Shown here: positions 1 to 8,117 of the stretch, piece by piece
Numbering within the stretch: the stretch's first letter is position 1
Layout: each line of letters opens with the position of its first letter
From: Sideroxydans sp.
GTDB taxonomy: Bacteria > Pseudomonadota > Gammaproteobacteria > Burkholderiales > Gallionellaceae
DNA: 51,281 nucleotides
NCBI GenBank assembly: GCA_013140695.1
Contig: JABFSI010000026.1
Coordinates: forward strand, 1-51,281
Direction of reading: 5' to 3'
Position numbers and translations under genes: made by a program
Notes under the pieces: model-generated
Database searches by the model: none
Told to the model about the DNA's origin: nothing
The model's input: only the letters and a program-made list of their open reading frames with translations

Positions 1-2
1 CG

Positions 3-260
3 GCGGAATCGTCTTATGTCGCTAAATTATTCAGCAAAGGCGACGATGCCATTCTGAAAAAAGTAATTGAGGAAGCAGGTGAAGTGTTGTTGGCAGCCAA
101 GGATGGCGATAATCAACATCTGACTTACGAAGTGGCCGATTTGTGGTTCCACACAATGGTGTTGCTGGCTCATAAAGGCTTGAGCGCGGAGGATGTATTA
201 CAAGAACTGGCGCGTCGCGAAGGGGTGTCGGGGATTGCTGAAAAAGCGAGTCGAAAATGA
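3..260 (+). CDS. hisE: Phosphoribosyl-ATP pyrophosphatase, C-terminal part
   Basis: The reading frame is open from the window edge to TGA at 258-260, giving about 85 residues; the true start lies upstream. HisE hydrolyses phosphoribosyl-ATP to phosphoribosyl-AMP, the second step of histidine synthesis, in the cytoplasm. What shows this is the MazG-like helical core: a [16 protein letters not shown] stretch carrying the metal-binding EE..E pattern, then [14 protein letters not shown] with the second acidic site. Family members are about 105-110 residues, so roughly 20 are missing here. The stop overlaps the ATG of the HIT gene by ATGA, which suggests translational coupling at the end of a his operon. 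Confidence 0.93.
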   Translation, partial: AESSYVAKLFSKGDDAILKKVIEEAGEVLLAAKDGDNQHLTYEVADLWFHTMVLLAHKGLSAEDVLQELARREGVSGIAEKASRK

Positions 261-607
261 GCGAACACTGCCTCTTTTGCAAAATTGCTCGTGGCGAGAT
301 ACCTAGTCGCAAGGTGTATGAGGATGATGAGGTGTTCGCTTTTCATGACATCAATCCAGTGGCGCCTGTGCATTTCATGCTCATTCCTAAACGGCATCTA
401 GTTTCATTGTTGGAAGCAGATGAAAGTCACGCCGCGTTGTTGGGCAGGATGTTGACCCTGGCGCCTAAATTGGCGCGCGAGCAAGGCTTGGAAAATGGCT
501 TCCGTACCGTCATCAATTCGGGCAGGGGCGGCGGACAGGAAGTGTTTCATTTACATATCCACATCATCGGCGGCGGTAATATCCCGCCGATGGTCAAACG
601 TAGTTAA
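257..607 (+). CDS. HIT-family (Hint-like) nucleotide hydrolase
   Basis: A 116-residue histidine-triad protein. Hint-type enzymes hydrolyse nucleoside phosphoramidates and act on adenylated substrates in the cytoplasm. The triad is HLHIH at residues 98-102, with H100 the expected nucleophile. The N-terminal CLFCKI..GEIPS segment and the [17 protein letters not shown] strand are also typical of the Hint branch. The first cysteine pair (C5, C8) could bind zinc, but I see no full set of ligands. It overlaps hisE by 4 nt and is followed 19 nt later by tatA. The hisE-HIT-tatABC order is common in Betaproteobacteria. Its physiological substrate cannot be read from the sequence. Confidence 0.92.
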   Translation: MSEHCLFCKIARGEIPSRKVYEDDEVFAFHDINPVAPVHFMLIPKRHLVSLLEADESHAALLGRMLTLAPKLAREQGLENGFRTVINSGRGGGQEVFHLHIHIIGGGNIPPMVKRS

Positions 608-626
608 TTCACTTTAGGAGTTCGTC

Positions 627-824
627 ATGGGTTCATTCAGCATTTGGCATTGGTTGATTGTGTTGTTGGTGGTCGTGCTGGTGTTTGGCACGAAAAAACT
701 ACGTAACATCGGTGGCGATTTAGGCAGTGCTGTCAAAGGGTTTAAGGACGGCATGAAGGGCGAAGAATCGTCTGCCAAACCACAGGATAGCAAGACCATC
801 GAAGGCGAAGTGAAGGAAAAGTAA
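627..824 (+). CDS. tatA: Sec-independent translocase subunit TatA
   Basis: A 65-residue subunit that polymerises to form the Tat pore, which moves folded proteins across the inner membrane. Residues 5-20 form the short hydrophobic helix, followed by [20 protein letters not shown], the classic hinge with FG and an amphipathic helix, and then an acidic and basic tail. An SD-like AGGAG lies just upstream (617-621). It is the first gene of tatABC. A Tat substrate is present in the window: the Rieske protein at 4806, a typical Tat-dependent protein. Confidence 0.95.
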   Translation: MGSFSIWHWLIVLLVVVLVFGTKKLRNIGGDLGSAVKGFKDGMKGEESSAKPQDSKTIEGEVKEK

Positions 825-827
825 GTC

Positions 828-1208
828 GTGTTCGACGTCGCTTTTTCCGAGTTGGTTGTGGTCGCCTTGGTGTCGCTCATTGTCATTGGCCCTGAACGTT
901 TGCCTCAAGTGGCGCGCACGGCAGGCCATCTATGGAGCAGGGCGCAGCGCTATGTGAACACGGTCAAAAATGACATCTCGAATGAGATGGATTTGGATGC
1001 GGCACGCAAAATGAAGGAAAGCCTCATGCAAGATGTGACGGCCATTGAGAAAGAAGTGCAGTACGATATTTCGGAGATTAAACAAGAAGTGCAATCCGCG
1101 CAGCTCACCATCGAGCAGCAAGTGCTTCAGGCGTATCACCGCGCGGCCCCACCTGTTGAATTGCCTGAACACGCCCCTGTTGTGGATACGCCACAGAAAT
1201 CGCAGTAA
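828..1208 (+). CDS. tatB: Tat translocase subunit TatB
   Basis: A 126-residue protein that pairs with TatC to recognise twin-arginine signal peptides. It starts at GTG 828, only 3 nt after the tatA stop. The N-terminus (VFDVAFSELVVVALVSLIVI) is the membrane helix with the conserved glutamate, followed by the GPERLP hinge that distinguishes TatB from TatA. A long charged amphipathic and coiled-coil region covers residues 30-110. The stop codon shares its last base with the tatC ATG, so coupling is likely. Confidence 0.94.
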   Translation: MFDVAFSELVVVALVSLIVIGPERLPQVARTAGHLWSRAQRYVNTVKNDISNEMDLDAARKMKESLMQDVTAIEKEVQYDISEIKQEVQSAQLTIEQQVLQAYHRAAPPVELPEHAPVVDTPQKSQ

Positions 1209-1936
1209 TGGGAATCAGCGAAAGTTTGGTCGGACACCTCATTGAATTGCGCGCACGCCTGTTGCACTCGGCACTCGCGCTGTTATTGGTTTTCCTCTGT
1301 TTGTTTCCGTGGGCAGCGGACTTGTATTCGCTGTTAGCACAACCTTTGTTAGCCAAGTTGCCGCAAGGTGGACAGATGATTGCCACGGATGTCACCACGC
1401 CCTTTTTCGTGCCCATCAAAGTTGCCATGATGGCGGCCTTTCTGATGGCGCTTCCTTACATGCTCTATCAATTGTGGCGCTTCGTTGCCCCCGGTTTGTA
1501 CGCACAAGAAAAGCGCAGAGTGTTGCCGTTGGTGATTGCCAGCACCATGTTGTTTTACAGCGGCATGGCCTTTGCTTATTTTGTGGTGTTTCCCGTGGTG
1601 TTCGGATTCATCACAGCGGCTGCGCCTCATGGCGTAGCCGTGATGACAGATATCGACAAGTATTTGAGCTTTGTGATTGGCATGTTCATGGCTTTTGGCA
1701 TCGCCTTTCAAGTCCCTGTAGCCGTGGTGTTGCTGGTGCAAGTGGGCGTAGTAACCGTGCAAAAATTACGTGATGTGCGCTCTTATGTCATCGTCGCCGC
1801 ATTCGTTGTCGGCGCTATTTTCACCCCTCCCGATGTTGTCTCGCAATTTATGCTGGCGATACCCCTGTGGTTGCTTTATGAAGCGGGGATTGTAGTGGCC
1901 ACTTGGACAGTTGCGCCACGCAAGCCTACTTCTTAA
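1208..1936 (+). CDS. tatC: Tat translocase subunit TatC
   Basis: A 242-residue inner-membrane receptor for twin-arginine signals with six predicted transmembrane helices. The N-terminal HLIELRARLLHS motif contains the conserved E and R residues that contact the RR signal. The LYQLWRFVAPGLYAQEKR loop, the FAYFVVFP helix and the IFTPPDVVSQ segment are family hallmarks. Its length fits the family (about 240-260). This is the last gene of tatABC, and the next gene is on the opposite strand. Confidence 0.97.
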   Translation: MGISESLVGHLIELRARLLHSALALLLVFLCLFPWAADLYSLLAQPLLAKLPQGGQMIATDVTTPFFVPIKVAMMAAFLMALPYMLYQLWRFVAPGLYAQEKRRVLPLVIASTMLFYSGMAFAYFVVFPVVFGFITAAAPHGVAVMTDIDKYLSFVIGMFMAFGIAFQVPVAVVLLVQVGVVTVQKLRDVRSYVIVAAFVVGAIFTPPDVVSQFMLAIPLWLLYEAGIVVATWTVAPRKPTS

Positions 1937-1947
1937 AGTGTCTTTGA

Positions 1948-2020
1948 TTAGGCTGTCCGCGAAGCGGGAATCTGGCGCCTTGAATTAACGGGGTTCCCGT
2001 TTTACGGGAACGATGACTGA
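1948..2020. repeat. Degenerate palindromic intergenic repeat with hairpin
   Basis: The gap between tatC and the convergent protease gene holds CGCGAAGCGGGAATCTGG followed by a perfect 7-bp hairpin, GTTCCCG-TTTTA-CGGGAAC (1993-2011). Both parts resemble halves of the widespread proteobacterial intergenic palindrome built on ATTCCCGC and GCGGGAAT. Only one copy is seen in this window. It may act as a bidirectional transcription stop between the convergent genes, but neither strand has a clean T-run directly after the stem. Confidence 0.5.
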
Positions 2021-2041
2021 GATTTAACCCGCCCTTTTTAA

Positions 2042-3205
2042 TTATTCTCCTGCTTTAGGCTTTGGGCGCGTGCCCACTTTCACATTGATGCTGACCTCCG
2101 CTTGATTGCGCAATAGCTTAAGGTTTAAGGCATTGCCGGGGACGAGTGCGGAAATGGTTTCTAGCATCGCGGTGGAGTCGGCCATGGGTTTGTCGGCAAT
2201 GCTGATGAGGATGTCACCTGGTTTGATGCCCGCTTTATCAGCGGGGCTGCCGCGCACTACTTCTGAAATGAGCACGCCCTGTGCGATTTTTAATTTGAAT
2301 GACTCGGCCAACTCGGGCGTCATATCTTGCACGGCCACGCCAATCCAGCCGCGCGTCACTGAACCATTCTGAATAATTTGCTCCATGACTTTCTTCGCGG
2401 TGCTGACTGGAATGGCAAAGCCAATGCCGAGAGAGCCGCCGCTTGGGGAGTAGATGGCGCTGTTAATGCCGAGCAAGTTACCTTCTGAATCAGTGAGTGC
2501 GCCGCCAGAATTGCCAGGATTGATGGCGGCATCGGTCTGAATAAAATTCTCAAATGTATTGAGTCCCAGATGATTGCGTTTGAGTGCACTGACAATCCCC
2601 ATGGTAACGGTTTGCCCTACGCCAAATGGGTTGCCTACTGCCAGCACGATGTCGCCTACTTGCGCGACTTCTGCTCCTGCAAAAGTGACCGCAGGTAAAT
2701 TATTGTCGATGTCTATTTTGATCACCGCCAAATCGGTGTCGGGGTCGCCGCCGATGATATGTGCTTTGGCTTTGCGACCATCCGCCAGCGCCACTTCAAT
2801 TTGATCGGCTGATTCCACCACGTGGTGATTGGTGATGATGTAGCCATCGTGACTGACGATGACACCTGAACCTAGGCTGGAATTTTGTTGTGCGGCGTTG
2901 TCGTCGAACTCTTCGCCAAAGAAGAATTTGAAGCGTGGGTCATCCATAAAAGGATTGGGAGCTTGCTTGATTTCACTTGTGGTGAAGATGTTCACCACGG
3001 CGGGCATGACCTTGTGCGCTGCCTTGCGAAAACCGCTGTGCGGAACTTCTTCTAAAGCGCCGGGCTTTTCATCTTCTTCGTATAGTGTGACGACCCCGCC
3101 GCGTGCTGCGGTGGGTAGCAGTTTGGGTTTGAGGGTTTGAATGACGAACAATAACGCCAATCCAATGGTGGTGGCTTGGGCGAATAAGAGCCAAAATTTA
3201 CGCAT
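2042..3205 (-). CDS. HtrA/DegS-like periplasmic serine protease with one PDZ domain
   Basis: A 387-residue S1C protease. Residues 6-24 form one hydrophobic anchor with no clear cleavage site, so the enzyme is probably tethered to the inner membrane and faces the periplasm. The catalytic triad is visible: H128 in TNHHVV, D158 in DTDLAVIK and S233 in NPGNSGGAL. A single PDZ domain covers about residues 285-375. One PDZ plus an anchor resembles DegS, which senses misfolded outer-membrane proteins, rather than the two-PDZ DegP/DegQ. A glutamine- and acid-rich linker (about 40-60) joins anchor and protease. No RseA/RseB-type genes lie nearby, so a sigma-E role is only inferred. It is transcribed divergently from the Nif3-family gene with a 39-bp gap. 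Confidence 0.92.
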   Translation of the reverse strand: MRKFWLLFAQATTIGLALLFVIQTLKPKLLPTAARGGVVTLYEEDEKPGALEEVPHSGFRKAAHKVMPAVVNIFTTSEIKQAPNPFMDDPRFKFFFGEEFDDNAAQQNSSLGSGVIVSHDGYIITNHHVVESADQIEVALADGRKAKAHIIGGDPDTDLAVIKIDIDNNLPAVTFAGAEVAQVGDIVLAVGNPFGVGQTVTMGIVSALKRNHLGLNTFENFIQTDAAINPGNSGGALTDSEGNLLGINSAIYSPSGGSLGIGFAIPVSTAKKVMEQIIQNGSVTRGWIGVAVQDMTPELAESFKLKIAQGVLISEVVRGSPADKAGIKPGDILISIADKPMADSTAMLETISALVPGNALNLKLLRNQAEVSINVKVGTRPKPKAGE

Positions 3206-3244
3206 GATATGATTTCAACAATCGAAAAATAAAGGGTGGCAAGG

Positions 3245-3991
3245 ATGCAATTAAATGAGCTGCGGGATTATATCGAAAGCGAACTAGCGGTTAGCCGTTT
3301 TCGTGATTACAGCCCGAATGGCATTCAAATTGAAGGACGCGCGGATGTTCTACGCATTGCCTCCGCCGTCACAGCCTCGCAAGTGGTATTGAACGAGGCG
3401 ATTGCGTGGGGTGCGGATGCCATTTTGGTGCATCACGGCTATTTTTGGCGCAACGAGGATGCACGCATTACAGGCATTAAAAAACGCCGCATTGCGCTGC
3501 TTTTACAAAAAGATGTGAGCTTACTGGCTTATCATTTACCGCTCGATGCGCATCCCGAATGGGGGAATAATGCGCAACTGGGTAAGCGACTTGGCTTTGT
3601 GGAGCAAGGGCGTTTTGGGGAACAAAACATCGCTAGCATTGGCACTTTAAGTCAGGCGCAGACTTTGCTTCAGTTGGTGCAGACTATTGCCGTCAGTTTG
3701 CAGCGTACACCGCAGTTCATTGGCGATCCTGATGCCCCCGTGCAGCGCTTGGCGTGGTGCACGGGGGGGGCGCAAGGCTATTTTGAAGAGGCGATTGCCT
3801 TGGGCGTGGGCGTATTTCTAACGGGTGAAATCTCGGAACAGAACGTACACATGGCGCAAGAATCGGGCGTTGCCTTCATTGCGGCCGGGCATCATGCCAC
3901 CGAACGCTATGGTGTTCAGGCGCTGGGTAATCATCTGGCGGTGCGTTTTGGCTTACAACATCAGTTTTTTGACCAGCAAAACCCTGTATAA
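3245..3991 (+). CDS. Nif3-like dinuclear metal-centre protein (YbgI family)
   Basis: A Nif3/DUF34 family protein of about 248 residues. These form toroidal hexamers with a two-metal site; the function is unsettled (some are labelled GTP cyclohydrolase 1 type 2, and metal insertion or nucleotide repair roles are proposed). Metal-ligand motifs are visible: VHHGYFW (HH pair), YHLPLDAHPEWGN (H and D ligands) and GHHATERYG near the C-terminus (H and E). I chose ATG 3245 because AAGGG at 3232-3236 sits 8 nt before it and MQLNELRDYIESEL matches the family start. A GTG at 3236 would add three residues. It is divergent from the protease gene. Confidence 0.88.
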   Translation: MQLNELRDYIESELAVSRFRDYSPNGIQIEGRADVLRIASAVTASQVVLNEAIAWGADAILVHHGYFWRNEDARITGIKKRRIALLLQKDVSLLAYHLPLDAHPEWGNNAQLGKRLGFVEQGRFGEQNIASIGTLSQAQTLLQLVQTIAVSLQRTPQFIGDPDAPVQRLAWCTGGAQGYFEEAIALGVGVFLTGEISEQNVHMAQESGVAFIAAGHHATERYGVQALGNHLAVRFGLQHQFFDQQNPV

Positions 3992-4179
3992 ATAAAGCTT
4001 AATTTAGTCGGGTCGGTGCGTTGCGTTCGGACAATTCGTTGAGTAGTATTCGGCATCCGAATAAAAGCACACTGATGGGTTAGCCCGCTTGGCGTGCTTG
4101 GATGCAAAAAAGTGGCATGTGTTAAGGCTGTTTAGATCTGTGGTGATTCGTTTTTTGTGTAAATCTCGGGGAGTTAAAA

Positions 4180-4593
4180 ATGAAAATTAAAATGTTGCTG
4201 GGCGGAGCGTTGTTAGTGGCGATTTCGTTCAATGCGATGGCAGAGTCTGCTGAAGATGGCGCAATGAAGTTATTAGCGGCCAAAGAGGTGAGTTTTAAGA
4301 ACGATGTACAGCCTATCCTGCATGATTACTGCATTAGCTGCCATCAGCCTGGTGGTAAAGGGGTGTTAAAAAGCGGCTTGGATTTGACTTCATACGACAA
4401 TCTAATGAAGGGTACGAAGTTCGGCAAAGTAGTAGTGCCGGGCAACAGCGAAACTAGCACCTTTACTAAATTGCTCACAGGAACTAACAAGGGTTTGAAA
4501 ATGCCGTTGGGATTGAATGCCGGCGGTACCTTGGACCGCCAATATATTTTGACCTTGCGCAAATGGGTTAAACAAGGCGCAAAAAATAATTAA
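4180..4593 (+). CDS. Periplasmic monohaem c-type cytochrome
   Basis: A 137-residue protein with a signal peptide (cleavage expected after AMA, residue 21). It carries one haem c motif, CISCH, at residues 51-55. The stretch VQPILHDYCISCHQPG and the later pattern of small repeated turns resemble cytochrome domains of the 'planctomycete-type' family more than class I cytochrome c. A methionine in LKMPLG is a possible sixth ligand. GGGGAG precedes the ATG. It lies about 210 bp upstream of petABC on the same strand, so it may carry electrons to or from the bc1 complex; that role is inferred from position only. Confidence 0.85.
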   Translation: MKIKMLLGGALLVAISFNAMAESAEDGAMKLLAAKEVSFKNDVQPILHDYCISCHQPGGKGVLKSGLDLTSYDNLMKGTKFGKVVVPGNSETSTFTKLLTGTNKGLKMPLGLNAGGTLDRQYILTLRKWVKQGAKNN

Positions 4594-4740
4594 TGTAAGT
4601 GCTGCAAATAGCGGTGTGTGAGGCAACAATCTTTCCGCCGTTAGTGTTAAGTTTGGATTGGGGAATCAAACTTATGAGTTTGTCTGAACAATAAAACTAC
4701 GGACACGCTTGACCAACCTCCATATACCTAGCGTCTCATT

Positions 4741-4760
4741 CGAGCAATTGAATTTGCTCG
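4741..4760 (+). other. Hairpin in the petA upstream region
   Basis: CGAGCAA (4741-4747) and TTGCTCG (4754-4760) can pair around a 6-nt loop, 45 nt before the petA start. A smaller hairpin (CAAACT-TATG-AGTTTG) sits at 4667-4682. No T-run follows either, so neither is a classical terminator. They may be leader structure in the pet mRNA. I could not identify a convincing promoter in 4594-4805. Confidence 0.4.
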
Positions 4761-4805
4761 GTGATTCATTATTTCGTAAATCGTACTTCTGAAGGGATGA
4801 GGGAC

Positions 4806-5402
4806 ATGACAGATACAGTAGATCACAGCAAACGAAATATGCTGCTCGCTGCCACCGCTGCTGCGGGTGGTGTGGTAGCCGCAGGGGCAGGCGCTCCGTT
4901 TGTGTTGAGTTTGATGCCAAGCGAACGTGCCAAAGCAGCGGGCGCACCCGTGGAAGTGGACATTAGCACCATCGAACCAGGTGCGATGATTAGCATTGAG
5001 TGGCAAGGTAAGCCGGTGTGGATTGTGCGTCGTACGCCTGAAATGTTGAAAGAGTTGAATACGCATGACAGTGATTTGGTTGATCCCACTTCATCCGTTC
5101 CGCAACAACCTGAATACTGCAATAACGCAACGCGCTCGATTAAGCCTGAATATCTTGTGGTGTTGGGCGTGTGTACGCATTTGGGTTGCTCGCCAACCTT
5201 CCGTCCTGAAGTGTCACCAACTGATTTGGGCGCAAATTGGGATGGCGGTTGGTTCTGCCCATGCCATGGCTCTCGTTTTGATTTAGCAGCACGCGTATTC
5301 AAGGGCGTTCCTGCCCCAACCAATCTCATCATTCCTCCGCACAAATACTTGAGCGACACACGTTTGTTGGTGGGTGACGATGGCAAGGAGTTCCGAGCAT
5401 GA
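4806..5402 (+). CDS. petA: Ubiquinol-cytochrome c reductase, Rieske iron-sulfur subunit
   Basis: A 198-residue subunit of the cytochrome bc1 complex that passes electrons from ubiquinol to cytochrome c1. The [2Fe-2S] binding boxes are CTHLGC (C123, H125, C128) and CPCHGS (C151, C153, H154); C128 and C153 form the usual disulfide. The N-terminal helix AATAAAGGVVAAGAGAPFV anchors the protein. A Tat-like signal is expected but the twin arginine is degenerate (HSKRNM). I chose ATG 4806 because AAGGGA sits 8 nt upstream; GTG 4761 and ATG 4797 are alternatives. The stop overlaps the petB start by ATGA. Confidence 0.95.
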   Translation: MTDTVDHSKRNMLLAATAAAGGVVAAGAGAPFVLSLMPSERAKAAGAPVEVDISTIEPGAMISIEWQGKPVWIVRRTPEMLKELNTHDSDLVDPTSSVPQQPEYCNNATRSIKPEYLVVLGVCTHLGCSPTFRPEVSPTDLGANWDGGWFCPCHGSRFDLAARVFKGVPAPTNLIIPPHKYLSDTRLLVGDDGKEFRA

Positions 5403-6637
5403 TGAATCTACTTACAAAACTACTTGGCTGGGTCGATGAGCGTTTCCCTTTGACCTCCACCTGGAAGGCCCACGCATCGGAGTATTACGCGCCCAAGAAC
5501 TTCAACTTCTGGTATTTCTTTGGCGGTTTAGCGTTGTTAGTGTTGGTGATCCAAATTGTTAGCGGCATTTTCCTCACCATGAACTACAAGCCAGATGCTT
5601 TGTTTGCCTTCGCATCGGTTGAGTACATCATGCGTGACGTGCAATGGGGATGGTTGTTGCGTTACATACACTCCACTGGCGCATCCATGTTTTTCATTGT
5701 GATTTACCTGCATATGTTCCGTGGTTTGATGTACGGCTCGTATCGCAAGCCACGTGAATTACTGTGGATTATCGGCATGATTATTTACCTTGCGTTGATG
5801 GGTGAAGCTTTTATGGGCTACCTGTTGCCATGGGGGCAAATGTCATTTTGGGGCGCGCAAGTGATTGTGAATTTGTTCTCATCCGTGCCATTTGTTGGTC
5901 CTGACTTGGCGATTCTGATTCGCGGCGATTTCGTGGTATCTGACATCACCTTGAACCGTTTCTTTGCCTTGCACGTGGTCGCGATTCCTTTGATTTTGGT
6001 TCTCATCATTGTGGCGCACTTGGTGGCTTTGCATGAAGTGGGTTCGAACAATCCGGACGGCATCGAAATCAAGAAAAACAAAGGTCCTGATGGTCATCCA
6101 GTAGACGGCATTCCTTTCTTCCCCTACATGGTGGTGAAGGATGCAGTGGCGGCTGTAGCATTTTTGATTGTATTTGCGGCGATCATTTTCTTCGGGCCAG
6201 ACATGGGCGGGTACTTCTTGGAGTACAACAACTTCGTCCCTGCTAACCCGATGAAGACCCCAGAGCATATCGCGCCTGTTTGGTACTTCACGCCTTATTA
6301 CGCAATTCTGCGCGCTGTGCCGCCGTTATTTGGCTCGCAGTTCCCAGGCGTGGTGGCGATGGGCGTAGCGACGGTTATCTTCTTTGCGTTGCCATGGTTA
6401 GATCGAGGACAAGTGAAATCAATTCGTTATCGCGGCCCTATTTACAAAGCCTTCTTGGCAGCGTTCGTAGTGAGCTTCGTGGGTTTGGGCTATCTCGGTT
6501 TGATGCCTGCGACTGAACTGTACACTTGGATTTCACGTGTGTTGGCTGTGGTGTATTTTGCCTTCTTCTTCTTGATGCCTTGGTACACCAAGATTGATAA
6601 GTGCAAACCTGAACCCGACCGTTTGACGTCCAAATAA
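5399..6637 (+). CDS. petB: Cytochrome b of the bc1 complex
   Basis: A 412-residue integral membrane subunit with eight predicted helices, holding haems bL and bH and both quinone sites. Likely haem ligands are H91 and H105 in helix B (14 apart) and H192 and H207 in helix D (15 apart). The Qo motif reads PVWY (residues 293-296) instead of the mitochondrial PEWY. FLPWGQMSFWGA-like sequence around 142-153 forms the cd region of the Qo site. The short C-terminal extension ends in a charged tail. It overlaps petA by 4 nt and is followed 19 nt later by petC. Confidence 0.97.
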   Translation: MMNLLTKLLGWVDERFPLTSTWKAHASEYYAPKNFNFWYFFGGLALLVLVIQIVSGIFLTMNYKPDALFAFASVEYIMRDVQWGWLLRYIHSTGASMFFIVIYLHMFRGLMYGSYRKPRELLWIIGMIIYLALMGEAFMGYLLPWGQMSFWGAQVIVNLFSSVPFVGPDLAILIRGDFVVSDITLNRFFALHVVAIPLILVLIIVAHLVALHEVGSNNPDGIEIKKNKGPDGHPVDGIPFFPYMVVKDAVAAVAFLIVFAAIIFFGPDMGGYFLEYNNFVPANPMKTPEHIAPVWYFTPYYAILRAVPPLFGSQFPGVVAMGVATVIFFALPWLDRGQVKSIRYRGPIYKAFLAAFVVSFVGLGYLGLMPATELYTWISRVLAVVYFAFFFLMPWYTKIDKCKPEPDRLTSK

Positions 6638-6656
6638 TTGAGAGAGGTTCGTGAAC

Positions 6657-7388
6657 ATGAACGCAATTAAAAAACTAGGAATGCTGGTACTGCTGTTGGC
6701 AGTGCCAGCGATGGCGAACGCCAGTGGTGCGGCCGTTCATTTGGATAAGGCGCCCATTAATCTGCAAGATCAGGCGTCATTGCAACGTGGTGCAAAGCTG
6801 TTCACATCCAGATGCTTGGCGTGCCACAGTGCTAGCTACATGCGTTACAACCGCTTGAACGACATCGGCATGGACGAAGCGCAGATTAAGAAAGACTTAG
6901 AGTTGCCTGATGACGTAAAGACGGGTTCCACCATGCAAGCGGCGATGGATGCCAACTCGGCCAAACTCGCCTATGGTGTTGCACCGCCGGACTTAAGTGT
7001 TATCGCCCGTTCTCGTAGTGCGGATTGGCTGTACACCTATATGCGCAGCTTTTATGTGGATACAAGCCGTACCAGTGGTTGGAATAACACCGTGTTTCCT
7101 GCGGTGGGCATGCCTTTCGTTTTGGCTGATTTGCAAGGCGAACAAGCATTGGAAACCGAGCAGCATGAAAGTCACGATGTGAAGAAGCTCATCTTGAAAA
7201 CGCCAGGCGCAATGTCAACGGCGGATTACGACAAGACAGTGGGTGATTTGACTAACTACCTCGTGTTTATGAGTGAACCTTCGCAACTGGTTCGTCAAAA
7301 GCTGGGCTGGTTTGTGTTGGCTTTCTTATCTGTGTTCTTGGTGTTGATTTATGCCTTGAAGAAGGAAATCTGGAAAGATATTCACTAA
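6657..7388 (+). CDS. petC: Cytochrome c1 of the bc1 complex
   Basis: A 243-residue subunit that accepts electrons from the Rieske protein and reduces soluble cytochrome c. The signal peptide ends near MANA-SGA. The haem motif CLACH is at residues 53-57, and VGMPFVL (M152) supplies the sixth ligand. A C-terminal anchor, LGWFVLAFLSVFLVLIYALK, holds it in the membrane. I chose ATG 6657 because GAGAGAGG ends 8 nt before it; GTG 6651 would add two residues. It is the last gene of petABC and a terminator follows at 7451. Confidence 0.96.
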   Translation: MNAIKKLGMLVLLLAVPAMANASGAAVHLDKAPINLQDQASLQRGAKLFTSRCLACHSASYMRYNRLNDIGMDEAQIKKDLELPDDVKTGSTMQAAMDANSAKLAYGVAPPDLSVIARSRSADWLYTYMRSFYVDTSRTSGWNNTVFPAVGMPFVLADLQGEQALETEQHESHDVKKLILKTPGAMSTADYDKTVGDLTNYLVFMSEPSQLVRQKLGWFVLAFLSVFLVLIYALKKEIWKDIH

Positions 7389-7450
7389 GCTGATTGAAAA
7401 TGGGTGTTGGTTTGTGGTAATTTCCGCACCGTTTCGATAAGTGCCATGAG

Positions 7451-7475
7451 GGCGGAGCGGAAGCTTCGCCTTTTT
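7451..7475 (+). terminator. Rho-independent terminator after petABC
   Basis: GGCGGAGC and GCTTCGCC form an 8-bp stem (one G-U pair) closed by a GGAA tetraloop and followed at once by TTTTT. It separates petC from sspA. The arms resemble hairpins after the first tuf gene and after rplA. Confidence 0.85.
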
Positions 7476-7517
7476 GGTTTATGAATGTAATAATTTCAAT
7501 TAGTTAGGTGATTAATT

Positions 7518-8117
7518 ATGATGACACTTTATTCTGGGACGACTGATCCCTATAGCCATCGTTGTCGTTTTGTCCTGTTTGAAAAAGGTATGGACTTTCA
7601 AGTCATCGACGTGGATGTGAACAACATGCCCGAAGATTTGGCGGTAATGAATCCCTACAACAAAGTGCCCGTCTTGGTTGAGCGCGACCTTATTTTGTAC
7701 GAAGCCAACATCATTAACGAATACATTGATGAACGCTTCCCTCACCCGCAATTGATGCCACCTGATCCTGTTATGCGCGCACGTGCACGTTTGTTCCTGC
7801 ACAGTTTTGAGAATGAGCTGTTCTGTCATATTGCTGCACTGGAAAGTGGCAACGCTAAAATCGCAGATAAAGCGCGTGCAGCTGTGCAATCTAACCTCAC
7901 GCAACTCGCGCCGATTTTTGCCAAGCAAAAATTCATGTTGGGCGAAGACTTCTCCATGCTCGACGTCGCCATTGCTCCCTTGTTGTGGCGCTTGGATCAC
8001 TACGGTATCCGTTTGGATAAAGAAGCGACACCTTTGATGAAATACGCCGAGCGCTTGTTCTCACGCCCGGGCTTTATCGAAGGCATGACACCGGCTGAAA
8101 AAGCCATGCGTAAATAA
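7518..8117 (+). CDS. sspA: Stringent starvation protein A (GST-fold)
   Basis: A 199-residue protein with an N-terminal thioredoxin-like domain (MTLYSGTTDPYSHRCRFVLFEKG) and a C-terminal all-helical GST domain starting near residue 85. In E. coli SspA binds RNA polymerase and represses H-NS under starvation; it lacks glutathione transferase activity. NKVPVLVERDL and YEANIINEYIDERFPHP are the typical family motifs. An in-frame ATG at 7521 is a close alternative start. sspB follows directly, and petABC-sspAB is a frequent betaproteobacterial order. Confidence 0.94.
   Translation: MMTLYSGTTDPYSHRCRFVLFEKGMDFQVIDVDVNNMPEDLAVMNPYNKVPVLVERDLILYEANIINEYIDERFPHPQLMPPDPVMRARARLFLHSFENELFCHIAALESGNAKIADKARAAVQSNLTQLAPIFAKQKFMLGEDFSMLDVAIAPLLWRLDHYGIRLDKEATPLMKYAERLFSRPGFIEGMTPAEKAMRK

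Noticed and set aside
4709..4728. TTGACC with TATACC as a petA promoter
   Set aside because: The spacing is only 8 bp, which is not functional for sigma-70.
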